64,000 nucleotides of DNA from Streptomyces sp. XD-27 (GCF_030553055.1 NZ_CP130713.1:248001-312000); one strand, 5' to 3'. Shown: positions 8,697 through 18,554, numbered from the stretch's first letter. The notes: generated by a model from the letters alone, not told the origin. Translations and numbers: made by a program.

Positions 8697-8865
8697 CGGC
8701 AGTCACCGCTGCTCCGACACGGAAACGATGACCGCGCCACTTCGGCCGGGGAGCAGTCTCCCGGCGCGGCCTTGAGCATGGGCAGAATCATGATCGGCCG
8801 GCCTGGTCGTGCACCTCCGCCGGCCCTGAGACCATGGTGACCGACCGACAACAGGACGAATCCGC

Positions 8866-11364
8866 ATGGACACACCCACCGCAGCAGACGGGTATCCGTT
8901 CGCCGTCTACAACACCGCCGCAGCCCTGGTGGACGGTGCGGGCATCCTGCTGGCGTGGACCGCCGCGGCGGAGGGACTCCTGGGGCGCCGGGCCGAAGAC
9001 GTGTGCGGCCGCCCGGTCACCGACCTCCTCGCCGACCCGGCCGCGCACAGGGCCGAGGCTCCGGCGCCGTGCGGCTCGGAGGTACGGGAAGGCCGGGCCA
9101 CCCTCAGGCACGGCTCCGGCGGGGAGCTGGAGGTCCTCTTCCGCGTCACGCCGCTGTCCGGGGCAGGCCACCGCCACGCGCCGAGCCATCTGATCCTCGC
9201 GGCCCCGGCCGACGTGATCGCCAGGTGGCGCGAGGACCACGCCCTGGCCGGGGAGCTGTTCGCGCAGGACCGCATCGGGCTGGCCGTCTTCGACGCGAGT
9301 CTGCGGCTGGTGCGCACCAACACGCCCCTCCTGCCGTACACCGGCGTGCCCCCGGACCTGCGCGGTCTGCGGCTCGGTGACTTCCTGTGGGCGCAGGACG
9401 CCGAGATGGTCGACGCGCAGCTGGGCCGTGTGCTCCGAACGGGGGAACCGGTGGTCGGGTTCACCACCCTGGCACGGACGCTGGAGGACCCGCGCGGCGG
9501 ACGCTTCCTCACGTTCTCGGCGTTCCGGCTCCAGGAACCGGGCGGGCAGCTCCTGGGTGTCGCCGTCACCTACACCGACACCACCGAGGAGCACCGCGCC
9601 CAGGAGCGGCTGGCCGTGCTCCACCGCGCCACCGCCGCCCTCGGTGGGTCCCTGTCCGCGGAACAGACGAGCCGGGACCTGGCCGATGTGCTGGTCCCGG
9701 CGTTCGCCGACCGCGTCGCGGTGGACGTGGCCGACGCGGTGTTCGACGGCAGCGAGCCCGTGCCCGACCGGTACGGGCGGGTCGCCCAGCGCCGCACGGC
9801 CACCGCCGGAGCGGGCGCGGAGGAGCCGGGGTCCGAGGCGCCGGCCGGCGGAGACGATCTGGCGCCCCCTCCCCTCGCCCAGGGGCGCGGCTTCCTCGTG
9901 CGGGACGCCCGCGGCTCCACCGGCGACCAGGCCGCCGGCTGGGCCCGCGCCGTGCCGGGCGCCAGGTCGGCGATCAGCGCGCCGCTGAGTGCGCGCGACA
10001 CCCAGCTGGGCACCCTCACCCTCTGGCGCACGGAACCGGACCGGCCCGCGTTCGACGAGGCCGACCTCGTGCTGGTCCGGGAGGTCGCCGCCCGCGTGGG
10101 GCTGGCGCTGGACAACGCCCGCCGCTACACCCGCGAGCATCTCGCGGCGGTCAGCCTGCAGCGCAGCCTGCTGCCCCCGGCCACGGCCGACATGGCCGCG
10201 GTCCGCACCGCCAGCGTCTACCTGCCGGCCGACCCGGTCGGGGGCGTCAGCGGCGACTGGTACGACGTCATCCCCCTGTCCTCCGCCCGGGTGGCGCTGG
10301 TCGTCGGGGACGTGGTGGGCCACGGTCTGCGGGCGACGGCGTCGATGGGACGGCTGCGTACCGCCGTGCGCACACTGGCCGATCTCGACCCGGAGCCGGA
10401 CGAGCTGCTCACGCACCTCGACGACCTGGTGATGCAGCTGCCCGCGGAACCGGGGCCGGTGGAACGCGCCGGGGCGGCGGGCGGGGCGGAGTCCCCGGAG
10501 CGGATCGGGGCGGCGCACGGGCCGGACCGCGGCCGCGTGCTCGACACGGCCTCCGACGGCGGGCGCGACTCCTTCGCCGCCACCTGCCTGTACGCCGTGT
10601 ACGACCCGGTGAGCGGGCGCTGCGCCCTGGCCAGCGCGGGACACCCGCCGCCGGCCCTGCTCGAACCGGACGGCACCGCCTCGTACATCGAGCTGAACCC
10701 GGGCCCGCCGCTGGGGGTGGGCGGCCTGCCGTTCGAGAAGGCGGTGGTCGACCTGGCCCCCGGCAGCGTCCTGGCGCTCTACACCGACGGCCTGATCGAA
10801 CGCGGCGAGGGTGACGTGGACGAGGGCATGGCGCAGTTGCGGGAACGCCTGGTGCGGGCGGACGCGCTGCACAGCCCGCTGCACGGTGTGGTCCAGCAGG
10901 TCGTGGCGGGGCTGCCGCCGACCCGGCTGCCGGACGACGTGACCCTGCTCGTCGCCCGCACCCGGTGTGTGCCGCCGGAGGACACCGCCACCTGGACGCT
11001 CGACGCGGACCCGGCCGTCGTCGCCGAGGCGCGGGAGCTGGTGGCCCGGCAGCTCGCCGTCTGGGGCCTGGAATCGCTGCTGTTCACCACCGAGCTCGTG
11101 GTCAGCGAGCTGGTCACCAACGCCATCCGGTACGCGGGCGGCCCGGTGGGGCTGCGGATGATCCGCACCGACGTGCTGACGTGCGAGGTGTCGGACCCCA
11201 GTGGCACGCAGCCGCGGATGCGGCGCGCGCGGGCCACCGACGAGGGCGGCCGCGGGCTGTATCTCGTCGCCCAGCTGACCAGCCGGTGGGGCAGCCGCTA
11301 CACCCGGCAGGGCAAGACCATCTGGGCGGAGCAGCCGCTGCCGAGGCCGCTGCCGCTGGGCTGA
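8866..11364 (+). CDS. SpoIIE-type PP2C phosphatase with PAS/GAF sensors and RsbW-type ATPase domain
   Basis: 832 residues, no membrane segment, so cytosolic. Order: PAS-like (about 10-95), second PAS (about 130-245), GAF (about 250-425), SpoIIE/PP2C phosphatase (about 430-700) and HATPase_c of the anti-sigma-factor kinase type (about 705-825). Phosphatase metal residues are visible in SGDWYDV, VVGDVVGHG, LYTDGLIE and LPDDVTLLVAR; the ATPase shows ELVVSELVTNAIRYA (N box) and DEGGRGLYLV (G box). Such fusions set the phosphorylation state of an anti-anti-sigma protein and so control a SigB/SigF-like factor. No partner anti-anti-sigma gene is adjacent. The ATG at 8866 has an ACAGGACG site. It diverges from the cyclodipeptide operon across about 210 bp. 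Confidence 0.9.
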   Translation: MDTPTAADGYPFAVYNTAAALVDGAGILLAWTAAAEGLLGRRAEDVCGRPVTDLLADPAAHRAEAPAPCGSEVREGRATLRHGSGGELEVLFRVTPLSGAGHRHAPSHLILAAPADVIARWREDHALAGELFAQDRIGLAVFDASLRLVRTNTPLLPYTGVPPDLRGLRLGDFLWAQDAEMVDAQLGRVLRTGEPVVGFTTLARTLEDPRGGRFLTFSAFRLQEPGGQLLGVAVTYTDTTEEHRAQERLAVLHRATAALGGSLSAEQTSRDLADVLVPAFADRVAVDVADAVFDGSEPVPDRYGRVAQRRTATAGAGAEEPGSEAPAGGDDLAPPPLAQGRGFLVRDARGSTGDQAAGWARAVPGARSAISAPLSARDTQLGTLTLWRTEPDRPAFDEADLVLVREVAARVGLALDNARRYTREHLAAVSLQRSLLPPATADMAAVRTASVYLPADPVGGVSGDWYDVIPLSSARVALVVGDVVGHGLRATASMGRLRTAVRTLADLDPEPDELLTHLDDLVMQLPAEPGPVERAGAAGGAESPERIGAAHGPDRGRVLDTASDGGRDSFAATCLYAVYDPVSGRCALASAGHPPPALLEPDGTASYIELNPGPPLGVGGLPFEKAVVDLAPGSVLALYTDGLIERGEGDVDEGMAQLRERLVRADALHSPLHGVVQQVVAGLPPTRLPDDVTLLVARTRCVPPEDTATWTLDADPAVVAEARELVARQLAVWGLESLLFTTELVVSELVTNAIRYAGGPVGLRMIRTDVLTCEVSDPSGTQPRMRRARATDEGGRGLYLVAQLTSRWGSRYTRQGKTIWAEQPLPRPLPLG

Positions 11365-11414
11365 GGTCTGCCGCCAGGCCGCTGCCGCCGGGCTGAGTTC
11401 CGCCGTGGGAGACC

Positions 11415-11453
11415 CCGCCGCCGGAGTTCCGCCGCCGGAGTTCCGCCGCCGGA
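11415..11453. repeat. 14-bp tandem repeat, 2.8 copies
   Basis: The unit CCGCCGCCGGAGTT is repeated perfectly (11415-11428, 11429-11442, then 11 bases) in the gap between the convergent phosphatase and ArsC-like genes. No coding or regulatory role is apparent. Confidence 0.7.
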
Positions 11454-11462
11454 CCGCGCGGG

Positions 11463-11831
11463 TCAGCGCGCGGACCGGGACAGGGCCTCCCGTACCGCCT
11501 CGTCCGTGCGCGCCACCACGGCCGATCCGTCGTCGGCCGTGATGATCGGCCGCTGGATGAGCTTGGGGTGTTCCGCCAGGGCGGCGATCCAGCGGTCGCG
11601 CGTGCCCTCCTCGCGCGGCCACTCCTTGAGCCCGAGCTCCTTCGCCGCCACCTCCTGCGTGCGCGTGATGTCCCAGGGCTCGAGGCCGAGCCTGCCGAGC
11701 ACGGCCCGGATCTCGTCCTGGTCGGGCGTGTCCTCCAGGTAGCGGCGGACGGTGTATCCGGCGCCCTCCGCGTCGAGCAGCTTGATCGCGCCACGGCACT
11801 TCGAGCACGCGGGATTGATCCAGATCTCCAT
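11463..11831 (-). CDS. ArsC/Spx-family thioredoxin-fold protein
   Basis: 122 residues from the ATG at 11831 (an in-frame GTG at 11840 is an alternative). The start MEIWINPACSKC carries a Cys-x-x-Cys in the position of the ArsC catalytic cysteine, followed by YLEDTPDQDEI, GLEPWDITRT and, near the end, HPKLIQRPII, the usual ArsC/YffB/Spx substrate-binding strand. Annotated relatives are called arsenate reductase, but no ars genes (efflux, ArsR) are nearby and a glutathione-like reductant system is uncertain in Streptomyces, so a general thiol-redox role is equally possible. Confidence 0.85.
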   Translation of the reverse strand: MEIWINPACSKCRGAIKLLDAEGAGYTVRRYLEDTPDQDEIRAVLGRLGLEPWDITRTQEVAAKELGLKEWPREEGTRDRWIAALAEHPKLIQRPIITADDGSAVVARTDEAVREALSRSAR

Positions 11832-11952
11832 GGCCGACACGGTACCCCAAAGCCCCCTCAAACCCGGTCTGGCCAGGGCCTTTTGTCAGTGCCGGGACGT
11901 AGAATGGGGGGTGTTCAGCAAGCGGTTCCCGACTCTTTCGTGGAGGATGCCG

Positions 11953-12228
11953 ATGGCCGTTGCCGCAAAACCTCTCCCGTGCCTGCCGACCCTGCCGAAG
12001 AAGCGGTTGCCCGCCGGGCAGCCGCGTGAGTGGTACGAGTCCCACAACCGCCGTCTGAAGGCCATGCGCCTGGCCATCGCCCTGCTCGACTCGGGTGTGT
12101 ACCGTCCCGAGCAGGCCCGCAACCGCCGGATACGGACCACCGCGGCGCGGATCGGTGTGCGCCCGCCGTCCAACACCACCTGCCGGATGGTCCGCTCGCT
12201 CATCCGCGACGAGACCCGGACCCGCTGA
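11953..12228 (+). CDS. Small conserved basic protein, unknown function
   Basis: 91 residues, strongly basic. The ATG at 11953 is preferred because GGAGG ends 6 bp upstream; another ATG at 11947 is too close. After the start MAVAAKPLPCLPTLPKK comes a helix-rich part (RRLKAMRLAIALL), then GVYRPEQARNRRIRTTAARIGVRPPS, which could form a helix-turn-helix-like fold. A TAGAAT hexamer at 11900-11905 may be its -10 element. Nothing in the neighbourhood gives a function beyond lying between two stress-signalling phosphatases. Confidence 0.7.
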   Translation: MAVAAKPLPCLPTLPKKRLPAGQPREWYESHNRRLKAMRLAIALLDSGVYRPEQARNRRIRTTAARIGVRPPSNTTCRMVRSLIRDETRTR

Positions 12229-12355
12229 ACCCGGCCGTCCCGCCGCGTCCCCGGCCGTCCCGCCGCGTCCCCGACCGGGACGCGGCGGGGCGCGCGTTTG
12301 CATCGGTCGGCCCGTTCCACTCGCATCCGGGCGCGGGGAAGTGGGACCATGACGT

Positions 12356-15017
12356 ATGGCCCGGATCCCAGGTCGAGCCCGGACTTTGGCGTATCTGCGC
12401 AGCCTGGCCGGGCAAGTCTTCGTCCTCCAGCTGATCGTCGTGCTGCTGCTGGTCGTGGCGGGGTGGTATCGCTGCTGCTCCAGGCGGAGCGGGACAGCAA
12501 GGAAGAGGCCCGCAGGCGGTCGCTGGCGGTCGCGGAGACCTTCGCCAACTCGCCGGGGATTGTCGAGGCGCTGCGCGGGCCCGATCCGACGGCGGTGCTC
12601 CAGCCGCGGGCCGAGGAGGCCCGCAGGTTGTCCGACGTGGACTTCGTGGTGGTCACCGACACCAAGGGGATCCGCTACACGCATCCGCTGCCGGACCGGA
12701 TCGGGAAGAAGTTCGTCGGGGACATCGCCGAGCCGCTGGCCGGGAAGCCGGTCACCGAGACCATCAAGGGCACGATCGGCCCTCTGGTGCAGGCCGTGGT
12801 GCCGGTCAACGACGCCGACGGGCAGGTCGTGGGCCTGGTGTCGGCCGGGGTGACGATCGAGAAGGTCAGCGGGGCGGTCGACCGTCAGCTGCCGATCCTG
12901 ATCGGCGGCACGGTCGCGGCGCTGGTCCTGGCCACCGGCGGGGCGGCCCTGGCGAGCAGGCGGCTGCGGCGCCAGACGCACGGGCTCGGTCCGGCCGAGA
13001 TGACCCGGATGTACGAGCACCACGACGCGGTGCTGCACTCGGTCCGGGAGGGCGTGCTCATCGTGGGGGGCGACGGTGGGCTGGTGCTGGCCAACGACGA
13101 GGCGCGTCGGCTGCTGGAGCTGCCCGAGCGCCCGGAGGGCCGCCCGGTCACCGGGCTCGGGCTCGCGCCGCGGGTGGCGGAGCTGCTGGCGTCGGGGCGG
13201 GAGGCGACCGACGAGGTGGTGGAGAGCGGTGACCGGCTGCTGGCGGTGAACATCCGGCTCACCGCCCGCAAGGGCGGGCCGCCGGGCAGTGTCGCGACGC
13301 TGCGTGACTCCACCGAGCTGCGGGCGCTGTCGGAGCGGGCCGATGTGGCGCGCAGGCGGCTGCGGCTGCTGTACGACGCGAGTACGAGCATCGGCACCTC
13401 GCTGGACGTGACCCAGACAGCCGAGGAGCTGGCGCGGGTGGCCGTTCCGAGGTTCGCCGACTTCGTCACCGTCGATCTGGCGGAGCCGGTGCTGCGGGGC
13501 GAGGAGCCGCACGTCGGCCACGATCCGCGGATGCTGCGCACGGCGGTCGCCGGGATCCGCGACGACCACCCGCTGTTCCCGCTGGGGGAACGGATCACGT
13601 ATGTGCCGTCGACGCCGCAGGGGTGGGGGCTGCACAGCGGTCGGCCGGTGCTCGAACCGGTGCTGTCCGAGGCGTCCGGCTGGCAGGCGCAGCATCCGGA
13701 GCGGGCGGCCAGGGTGCTCGACTACGGCATCCATTCGCTGATCACGGTGCCGTTGCGGGCCCGGGGGGTGCTGCTGGGGGTGGTGAACTTCTGGCGGTCG
13801 GAGGCGCCCGAGCCGTTCGAGGAGGACGACCTCTCCCTGGCGGAGGAGTTGGCGACCCGTGCGGCGGTGTGCATCGACAACGCCCGCCGCTACACGCGTG
13901 AGCACAACATGGCCGTGACGTTGCAGCACAGCCTGCTGCCGCGGCGCTTCCCCGCGCAGGACGCGCTCGAACTGGCCTTCCGCTATCTGCCCGCGCAGGC
14001 GGGAGTGGGCGGTGACTGGTTCGATGTGATCCCGCTGCCGGGGGCGCGGGTGGCGCTGGTCGTGGGCGACGTGGTGGGGCACGGGCTGCACGCGGCCGCC
14101 ACCATGGGCCGGCTGCGCACGGCGGTGCACAACTTCTCCACGCTGGACCTGCCGCCCGACGAGCTGCTGGGGCATCTGGACGAGCTGGTGGGCGGCATCG
14201 ACCAGGCCGAGTCCCCGCTGGGGAGGCCGCGATCACGGGGGCGACCTGCCTGTACGCGATCTACGATCCGACCACCGGGCGGTGCAGCGTGGCCCGGGCC
14301 GGCCACCTGCTGCCGGCGGTCGTCCTGCCGGACGGCGAGGTGCGGTTCGCCGAGGTTCCCGGGGGGCCGCCGCTGGGCGTGGGCGGAGTCCCGTTCGAGA
14401 CGGCGGAGCTGGAGCTGCCGGAGGGCAGTCAGCTGGTGCTGTACACCGACGGGCTCGTGGAGAGCCGCGACCGGGACATCGACACCGGGCTGAGCGTGCT
14501 GACGGAGGTGCTGCTCGAGGCGGCCGGGCGTCCGCCGGAGCAGGTCTGCGGGTCGGTGCTGGAGGCGCTGCTGCCGGCCCACCCGAGCGACGACATCGCC
14601 CTGCTCGTGGCCCGTACGCAGGTGTGGGAGGCGGACCGGATCGCGGACTGGGACGTGCCGGCGGACCCTGCGGCGGTCTCCCGGGTACGGGCCGAGGTCT
14701 CGCGGCAGCTGGCGCTGTGGGGGCTGGAGGAGGTCGCGTTCACCACGGAGCTGATCCTCAGCGAGCTGATCACCAATGCCATCCGCTACACCTCCGGGCC
14801 GAGCCATGTGCGGCTGCTGCACGGCGGCCGCAGCCTCATCTGCGAGGTCTCCGACACCAGCAGCACCTCCGCGCACATGCGGTACGCCGCCACCACGGAC
14901 GAGGGCGGGCGCGGCCTGTTCCTGGTGGCCCAGTTCGCGGAGCGCTGGGGGACCCGGTACACCCTGACCGGCAAGGTGATCTGGGCCGAGCAGCCGCTGC
15001 CGCCGCGCGGCGCCTAG
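12356..15017 (+). CDS. Membrane SpoIIE-type phosphatase with DcuS/CitA-like extracellular sensor and RsbW-type domain (two frameshifts as read)
   Basis: Three frames join into about 887 residues if one base is restored in G runs near 12460-12463 and 14220-14223. Order: transmembrane segment (12400-12463), extracellular Cache domain with the DcuS/CitA signature DFVVVTDTKGIRYTHPLPD, second transmembrane segment (12885-12950), PAS, GAF, SpoIIE phosphatase (SGDWFDV-like GGDWFDV, VVGDVVGHG, LYTDGLVE, PSDDIALLVAR) and a C-terminal HATPase (SELITNAIRY, DEGGRGLFLV). It is a paralogue of the protein at 8866 with a periplasmic input instead of cytosolic PAS. Inferred job: turn an extracellular carboxylate or similar signal into anti-anti-sigma dephosphorylation. 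The start ATG lacks a strong ribosome site. It ends in a 4-bp overlap with the convergent transporter gene. Confidence 0.85.
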
Positions 15018-16063
15018 CGGTGGTGGGCGAGGCCCGCGTGGGGGTCGGTGTGCGCGGGGTCGTCTGCCGGGTCGGCGTGGACCAGGGCCGCGGTGAGCCG
15101 GGGCACGGCGTGCAGTAGGGCGTGCTCCGCCTCGACGGCGACGCGGTGGGCCTGACGTAGGTTCAGCTCGCCGTCGACGACGATGGCGACCTCGGCGCGC
15201 AGTTGGTGGCCGATCCAGCGCAGCCGCAGTTCGCCGAGGTCCGCGACGCCGTCGACCTGCCGCAGCGCGCGCTCGGCGGTCTCGACCAGCGCGGGGTCGA
15301 CGGCGTCCATCAGCCGCCGGAAGACCTCCCGTGCGGCGTCCTTGAGGACCAGCAGGATGGCGGCCGTGATCAGCAGGCCGACGATCGGGTCCGCCACATG
15401 CCAGCCGAGTGCGGAGCCGCCGGCGCCCAGGAGGACGGCCAGGGAGGTGAACCCGTCGGTACGGGCGTGCAGCCCGTCGGCGACCAGCGCGGCGGAGCCG
15501 ATCCTGCGGCCGGTGCGGATGCGGTAGCGGGCGACCCACTCGTTGCCGAGGAAGCCGACGACCGCGGCGGCGGCGACCGCCGCCAGGTGGGACACGGGTC
15601 GCGGACTCAGCAGCCGGTCGACCGCGGCCCACGCGGCGAACACCGCGGACGCGGCGATGGTGAGCACGATGACGACGCCGGCCAGGTCCTCGGCGCGGCC
15701 GTAGCCGTAGGTGAACTTCCTTGTCGCCGCCCTGCGGCCCAGGAGGAACGCGATGCCCAAGGGGACGGCCGTCAGCGCGTCCGCGGCGTTGTGGACGGTG
15801 TCGCCCAGCAGCGCCACCGAGCCGGATATCGCCACGATCACCGCCTGGACGACGGTGGTGGCGCCGAGGATTGCGAGGGAGCGCCACAGGGTGCGCATGC
15901 CCTCGGCGGACGACTCCATGGCCGCGTCGACCTTGTCCGAGGACTCGTGGGAGTGCGGCGTGAGCAGATGGGCCAACCGGCGGCCGTGACGATGCCCATG
16001 CCCATGCCCGTGTTCATGCTCATGACCGTGCCCGTGCTCGTGACTGTGCCCGTTGCCCGTCAT
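15014..16063 (-). CDS. Cation diffusion facilitator (zinc/cobalt-type efflux)
   Basis: 349 residues. The first 40 residues hold a histidine-rich tract (repeated HGH and HEH units) that probably binds metal. Six membrane segments follow, with the two metal-site motifs of CDF exporters, DTVHNAAD in TM2 and ADGLHARTD in TM5 (HxxxD type, as in ZitB/CzcD). The C-terminal cytoplasmic domain (AERALRQVDGVADL onward) has the ferredoxin-like dimer fold. It exports Zn2+ or Co2+ against protons. It is a single gene; the 80 bp upstream is slightly A/T-richer and may hold a metal-regulator site that I could not identify. Confidence 0.92.
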   Translation of the reverse strand: MTGNGHSHEHGHGHEHEHGHGHGHRHGRRLAHLLTPHSHESSDKVDAAMESSAEGMRTLWRSLAILGATTVVQAVIVAISGSVALLGDTVHNAADALTAVPLGIAFLLGRRAATRKFTYGYGRAEDLAGVVIVLTIAASAVFAAWAAVDRLLSPRPVSHLAAVAAAAVVGFLGNEWVARYRIRTGRRIGSAALVADGLHARTDGFTSLAVLLGAGGSALGWHVADPIVGLLITAAILLVLKDAAREVFRRLMDAVDPALVETAERALRQVDGVADLGELRLRWIGHQLRAEVAIVVDGELNLRQAHRVAVEAEHALLHAVPRLTAALVHADPADDPAHTDPHAGLAHHR

Positions 16064-16145
16064 GGTGCTTACGGTGGCACAGGAAGCCCATTGCGGCTAT
16101 TGCCGTCATACCGGCTCTGACCAGGTGCGATGCATGTGCAAGTGG

Positions 16146-18554
16146 TCAAGACGAGCCGTCGGGCAGCAGCCTCAGGTCCGAGGACTCCCCCGGTGCCACG
16201 GTCACCTCGCGGTCGGCCAGCACCACGCGGATCGGCTCCGGGTCCGACACCGGGACGGCGATCCGTACCTGACCGCGGCTCATCTGCAGGCTGACGCCCC
16301 AGTTGCCCCGGTGGCGCACGGAGAACCCGTACTCGGACAGCTCCGGCATCGGGACCGGGTCCAGCCACAGCGCGTCCTCACGCGTCTCCAGGCCCGTCAG
16401 TCCGCGCTGCACCAGGTCCAGGGTGCCGGCCATGGCGCCGAGGTGGATGCCCTCGGCCGTGGTCCCGCCCTGGATGTCGGCGACGTCGCCGGTCAGCGCC
16501 TCCTGGCAGAAGCGCCAGGCGTCGGCGCGCCGGACCCGCGCCAGCACCCAGCCGTGCACCAGTCCGCTCAGGGTCGATCCGTGGGTGGTGCGGTGCAGGT
16601 AGTACCCGACGGTCGCGTGCCAGGTCTCGTCGTCCAGGTGGTAGCCCAGCCGGCCGAAGAGCCCGGCCAGTTCGCCGGGCGCGAAGAGGTATCCGAGCAT
16701 CAGGGCGTCGGCCTGCTTGGACGCCTGGTAGCGGTTGGCGGTGTCGCCCTCGGCCTCCAGGATGCGGTCCAGGCGGCGGATGTCGCCGTAGCGCTCCCGG
16801 TAGCCGTCCCAGTCCAGTTCCATCAGGTCGCCGTAGCCCTCGAACTGGCTGATGACGCCGTCGTGGAAGGGCACCCGCAGGCGCCGTGAGACGTCCTCCC
16901 AGCGGTCCAGTTCGGCGGCGTCGAGCTCGATGCGCTCGAAGAGCTCCCGGCGGCGCGGTTCGGGGAGGTCGCGGGTGAGGTCGAGGGCGCGTGCGAGCAC
17001 CCACGCGGCGGTGACGTTGGTGTACGCGTTGTCGTCCAGCCCCGGCAACGCGGCGCCCGGGTAGGCGTCGTGGTACTCGTCGGGGCCCACGACGCCGCGG
17101 ATGCGGTAGCGCTCGTAGACGGGGTCGAGTACGGCCAGGTCGGAGAAGAAGCGGGCGATCTGCACCAGCATCTCCGCGCCCTTGGCGTGCAGGAAGTCGG
17201 TGTCGCCGCTGGCCTGGCAGTACTGCCACACGTTGTACGCGACGGCCGCGCCCACGTGGCGCTGGAGCCGGGAGTGGTCCGGCAGCCAGTGTCCGGAGCG
17301 CGGGTTCAGGTGCAGGACCTGGGCCTCCTCACGGCCGTCGCTGCCGCTCTGCCAGGGGAACATGGCCCCGGCCCGCCCGATGTCGGCGGCGGCCCGGCAG
17401 GCCCGGGGCAGCCGCCGGTGCCGGTAGAGCAGCAGCGCGCGGGAGACCTCGGGGAAGTGCAGGTTCAGATACGGCAGGACGAACAGCTCGTCCCAGAAGA
17501 CGTGGCCGCGATACGCCTCCCCGTGCAGCCCGCGGGCCGGTACGCCCACGTCGAGTTCCGCGGTGTGCGGCGAGAGGGTCTGCAGGACGTGGAACAGGTG
17601 CAGGCGCAGGATGCGGCCCGCCTCCCCCGGCACCTCCAGTTCGGCGCGCCGCCACAGGTGGTCCCATGCGATGCGGTGGGAGGCCAGCAGGCCGGCGAAG
17701 TCGGCGGCACGCCTGACCCGCTCGACAGCCGCCCGCAGCGGATCGCTGATGGCCGGATCGCGGGAGGTGTGGAGCGCGACGGTCTTCTCCACGGTCACGG
17801 AGCCGTGCGCGGCGATCGGGGCGGTGAGGGTCCGGGCGGCCCGGTGCCGGGACAGGTCCGGCCGGGAGACCAGGGGGACTCCTTCGCTCACCCGGGTGCG
17901 GGCCGCCATGGCGATGCGGAGGTCCGAGGCGCTGGTACGGCAGCGCAGCCAGACCGTGTCGGGCTCCGCGGTGCCGGTCTGCGTCCGGGTCAGGTGCCGG
18001 GAGGCCAGTTCGCGGTAGCGGGCCACTCCGGCGTTGGCGACCGCGCCGTCGACGGCGGAGACGATGTCGATCGCGCCCGTCCAGTTCTCTGCCGTGAACG
18101 TGGTGCGCAGCGCGGCCACGTGCGAATCCCTCATGTGGACCAGTCGCCGCTCCTCGACGCGGAGCCTGCGGCCCTGGGCGTCCTCGTACGAGGACTGCCG
18201 GGTGAGGACGCCCTCGCGCAGGTCCAGCGTCTGCCGGTGGTCGCGCAGCTCGGTCCGGTCGGGCGAGAGCCAGGGGCCCGCCGGGCCGTCCGCGGGCTTG
18301 AGGCGGTAGCGCAGCGGCAGCCAGTTCGGCAGGTTGACCAGGTCCTCGTTCTCGACCTGCCGCCCGCCGACGGCGGAGACCAGCCGGTTGTAGCAGCCGG
18401 CGGCGTACGTACCGGGGTAGTGGACCTCGTCCGCGACGGCCTCGGACGCGGCGCCCCGGGTGGCGAAGTAGCCGTTGCCCAGGGTGCACAGCGATTCCCG
18501 CAGCCGCTCCTGGGCGGGCTCGTAGCCCTCGTAGGACCATGTCCACTCCCGCAT
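16146..18554 (-). CDS. Glycoside hydrolase family 65 protein (disaccharide phosphorylase or trehalase-like)
   Basis: 802 residues from the ATG at 18554, which has GGAGAGG 8 bp upstream; longer in-frame starts read as filler. It has the full GH65 layout: N-terminal beta-sandwich (to about 270), (alpha/alpha)6 barrel, and a short C-terminal sheet. FWDELFVLPYLNLHFPE, VVGPDEYHDAYPG with the predicted catalytic Glu, and KQADALMLGYL are family motifs; the last lies by the phosphate site of phosphorylases. Family members act on maltose, trehalose, kojibiose or nigerose; no beta-phosphoglucomutase is adjacent, so the substrate, and phosphorolysis versus hydrolysis, remain open. Transcribed away from paaK. 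Confidence 0.9.
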   Translation of the reverse strand: MREWTWSYEGYEPAQERLRESLCTLGNGYFATRGAASEAVADEVHYPGTYAAGCYNRLVSAVGGRQVENEDLVNLPNWLPLRYRLKPADGPAGPWLSPDRTELRDHRQTLDLREGVLTRQSSYEDAQGRRLRVEERRLVHMRDSHVAALRTTFTAENWTGAIDIVSAVDGAVANAGVARYRELASRHLTRTQTGTAEPDTVWLRCRTSASDLRIAMAARTRVSEGVPLVSRPDLSRHRAARTLTAPIAAHGSVTVEKTVALHTSRDPAISDPLRAAVERVRRAADFAGLLASHRIAWDHLWRRAELEVPGEAGRILRLHLFHVLQTLSPHTAELDVGVPARGLHGEAYRGHVFWDELFVLPYLNLHFPEVSRALLLYRHRRLPRACRAAADIGRAGAMFPWQSGSDGREEAQVLHLNPRSGHWLPDHSRLQRHVGAAVAYNVWQYCQASGDTDFLHAKGAEMLVQIARFFSDLAVLDPVYERYRIRGVVGPDEYHDAYPGAALPGLDDNAYTNVTAAWVLARALDLTRDLPEPRRRELFERIELDAAELDRWEDVSRRLRVPFHDGVISQFEGYGDLMELDWDGYRERYGDIRRLDRILEAEGDTANRYQASKQADALMLGYLFAPGELAGLFGRLGYHLDDETWHATVGYYLHRTTHGSTLSGLVHGWVLARVRRADAWRFCQEALTGDVADIQGGTTAEGIHLGAMAGTLDLVQRGLTGLETREDALWLDPVPMPELSEYGFSVRHRGNWGVSLQMSRGQVRIAVPVSDPEPIRVVLADREVTVAPGESSDLRLLPDGSS

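Noticed and set aside
11463..11831. Arsenic resistance locus
   Set aside because: Only the ArsC/Spx fold is present; no ArsR, efflux pump or other ars gene nearby.
8788..14175. A 1,795-codon open frame on the minus strand
   Set aside because: It lies antisense to the two phosphatases; its composition (Arg, Gly, Pro, His, Gln) and lack of motifs are typical shadows of high-G+C coding DNA.
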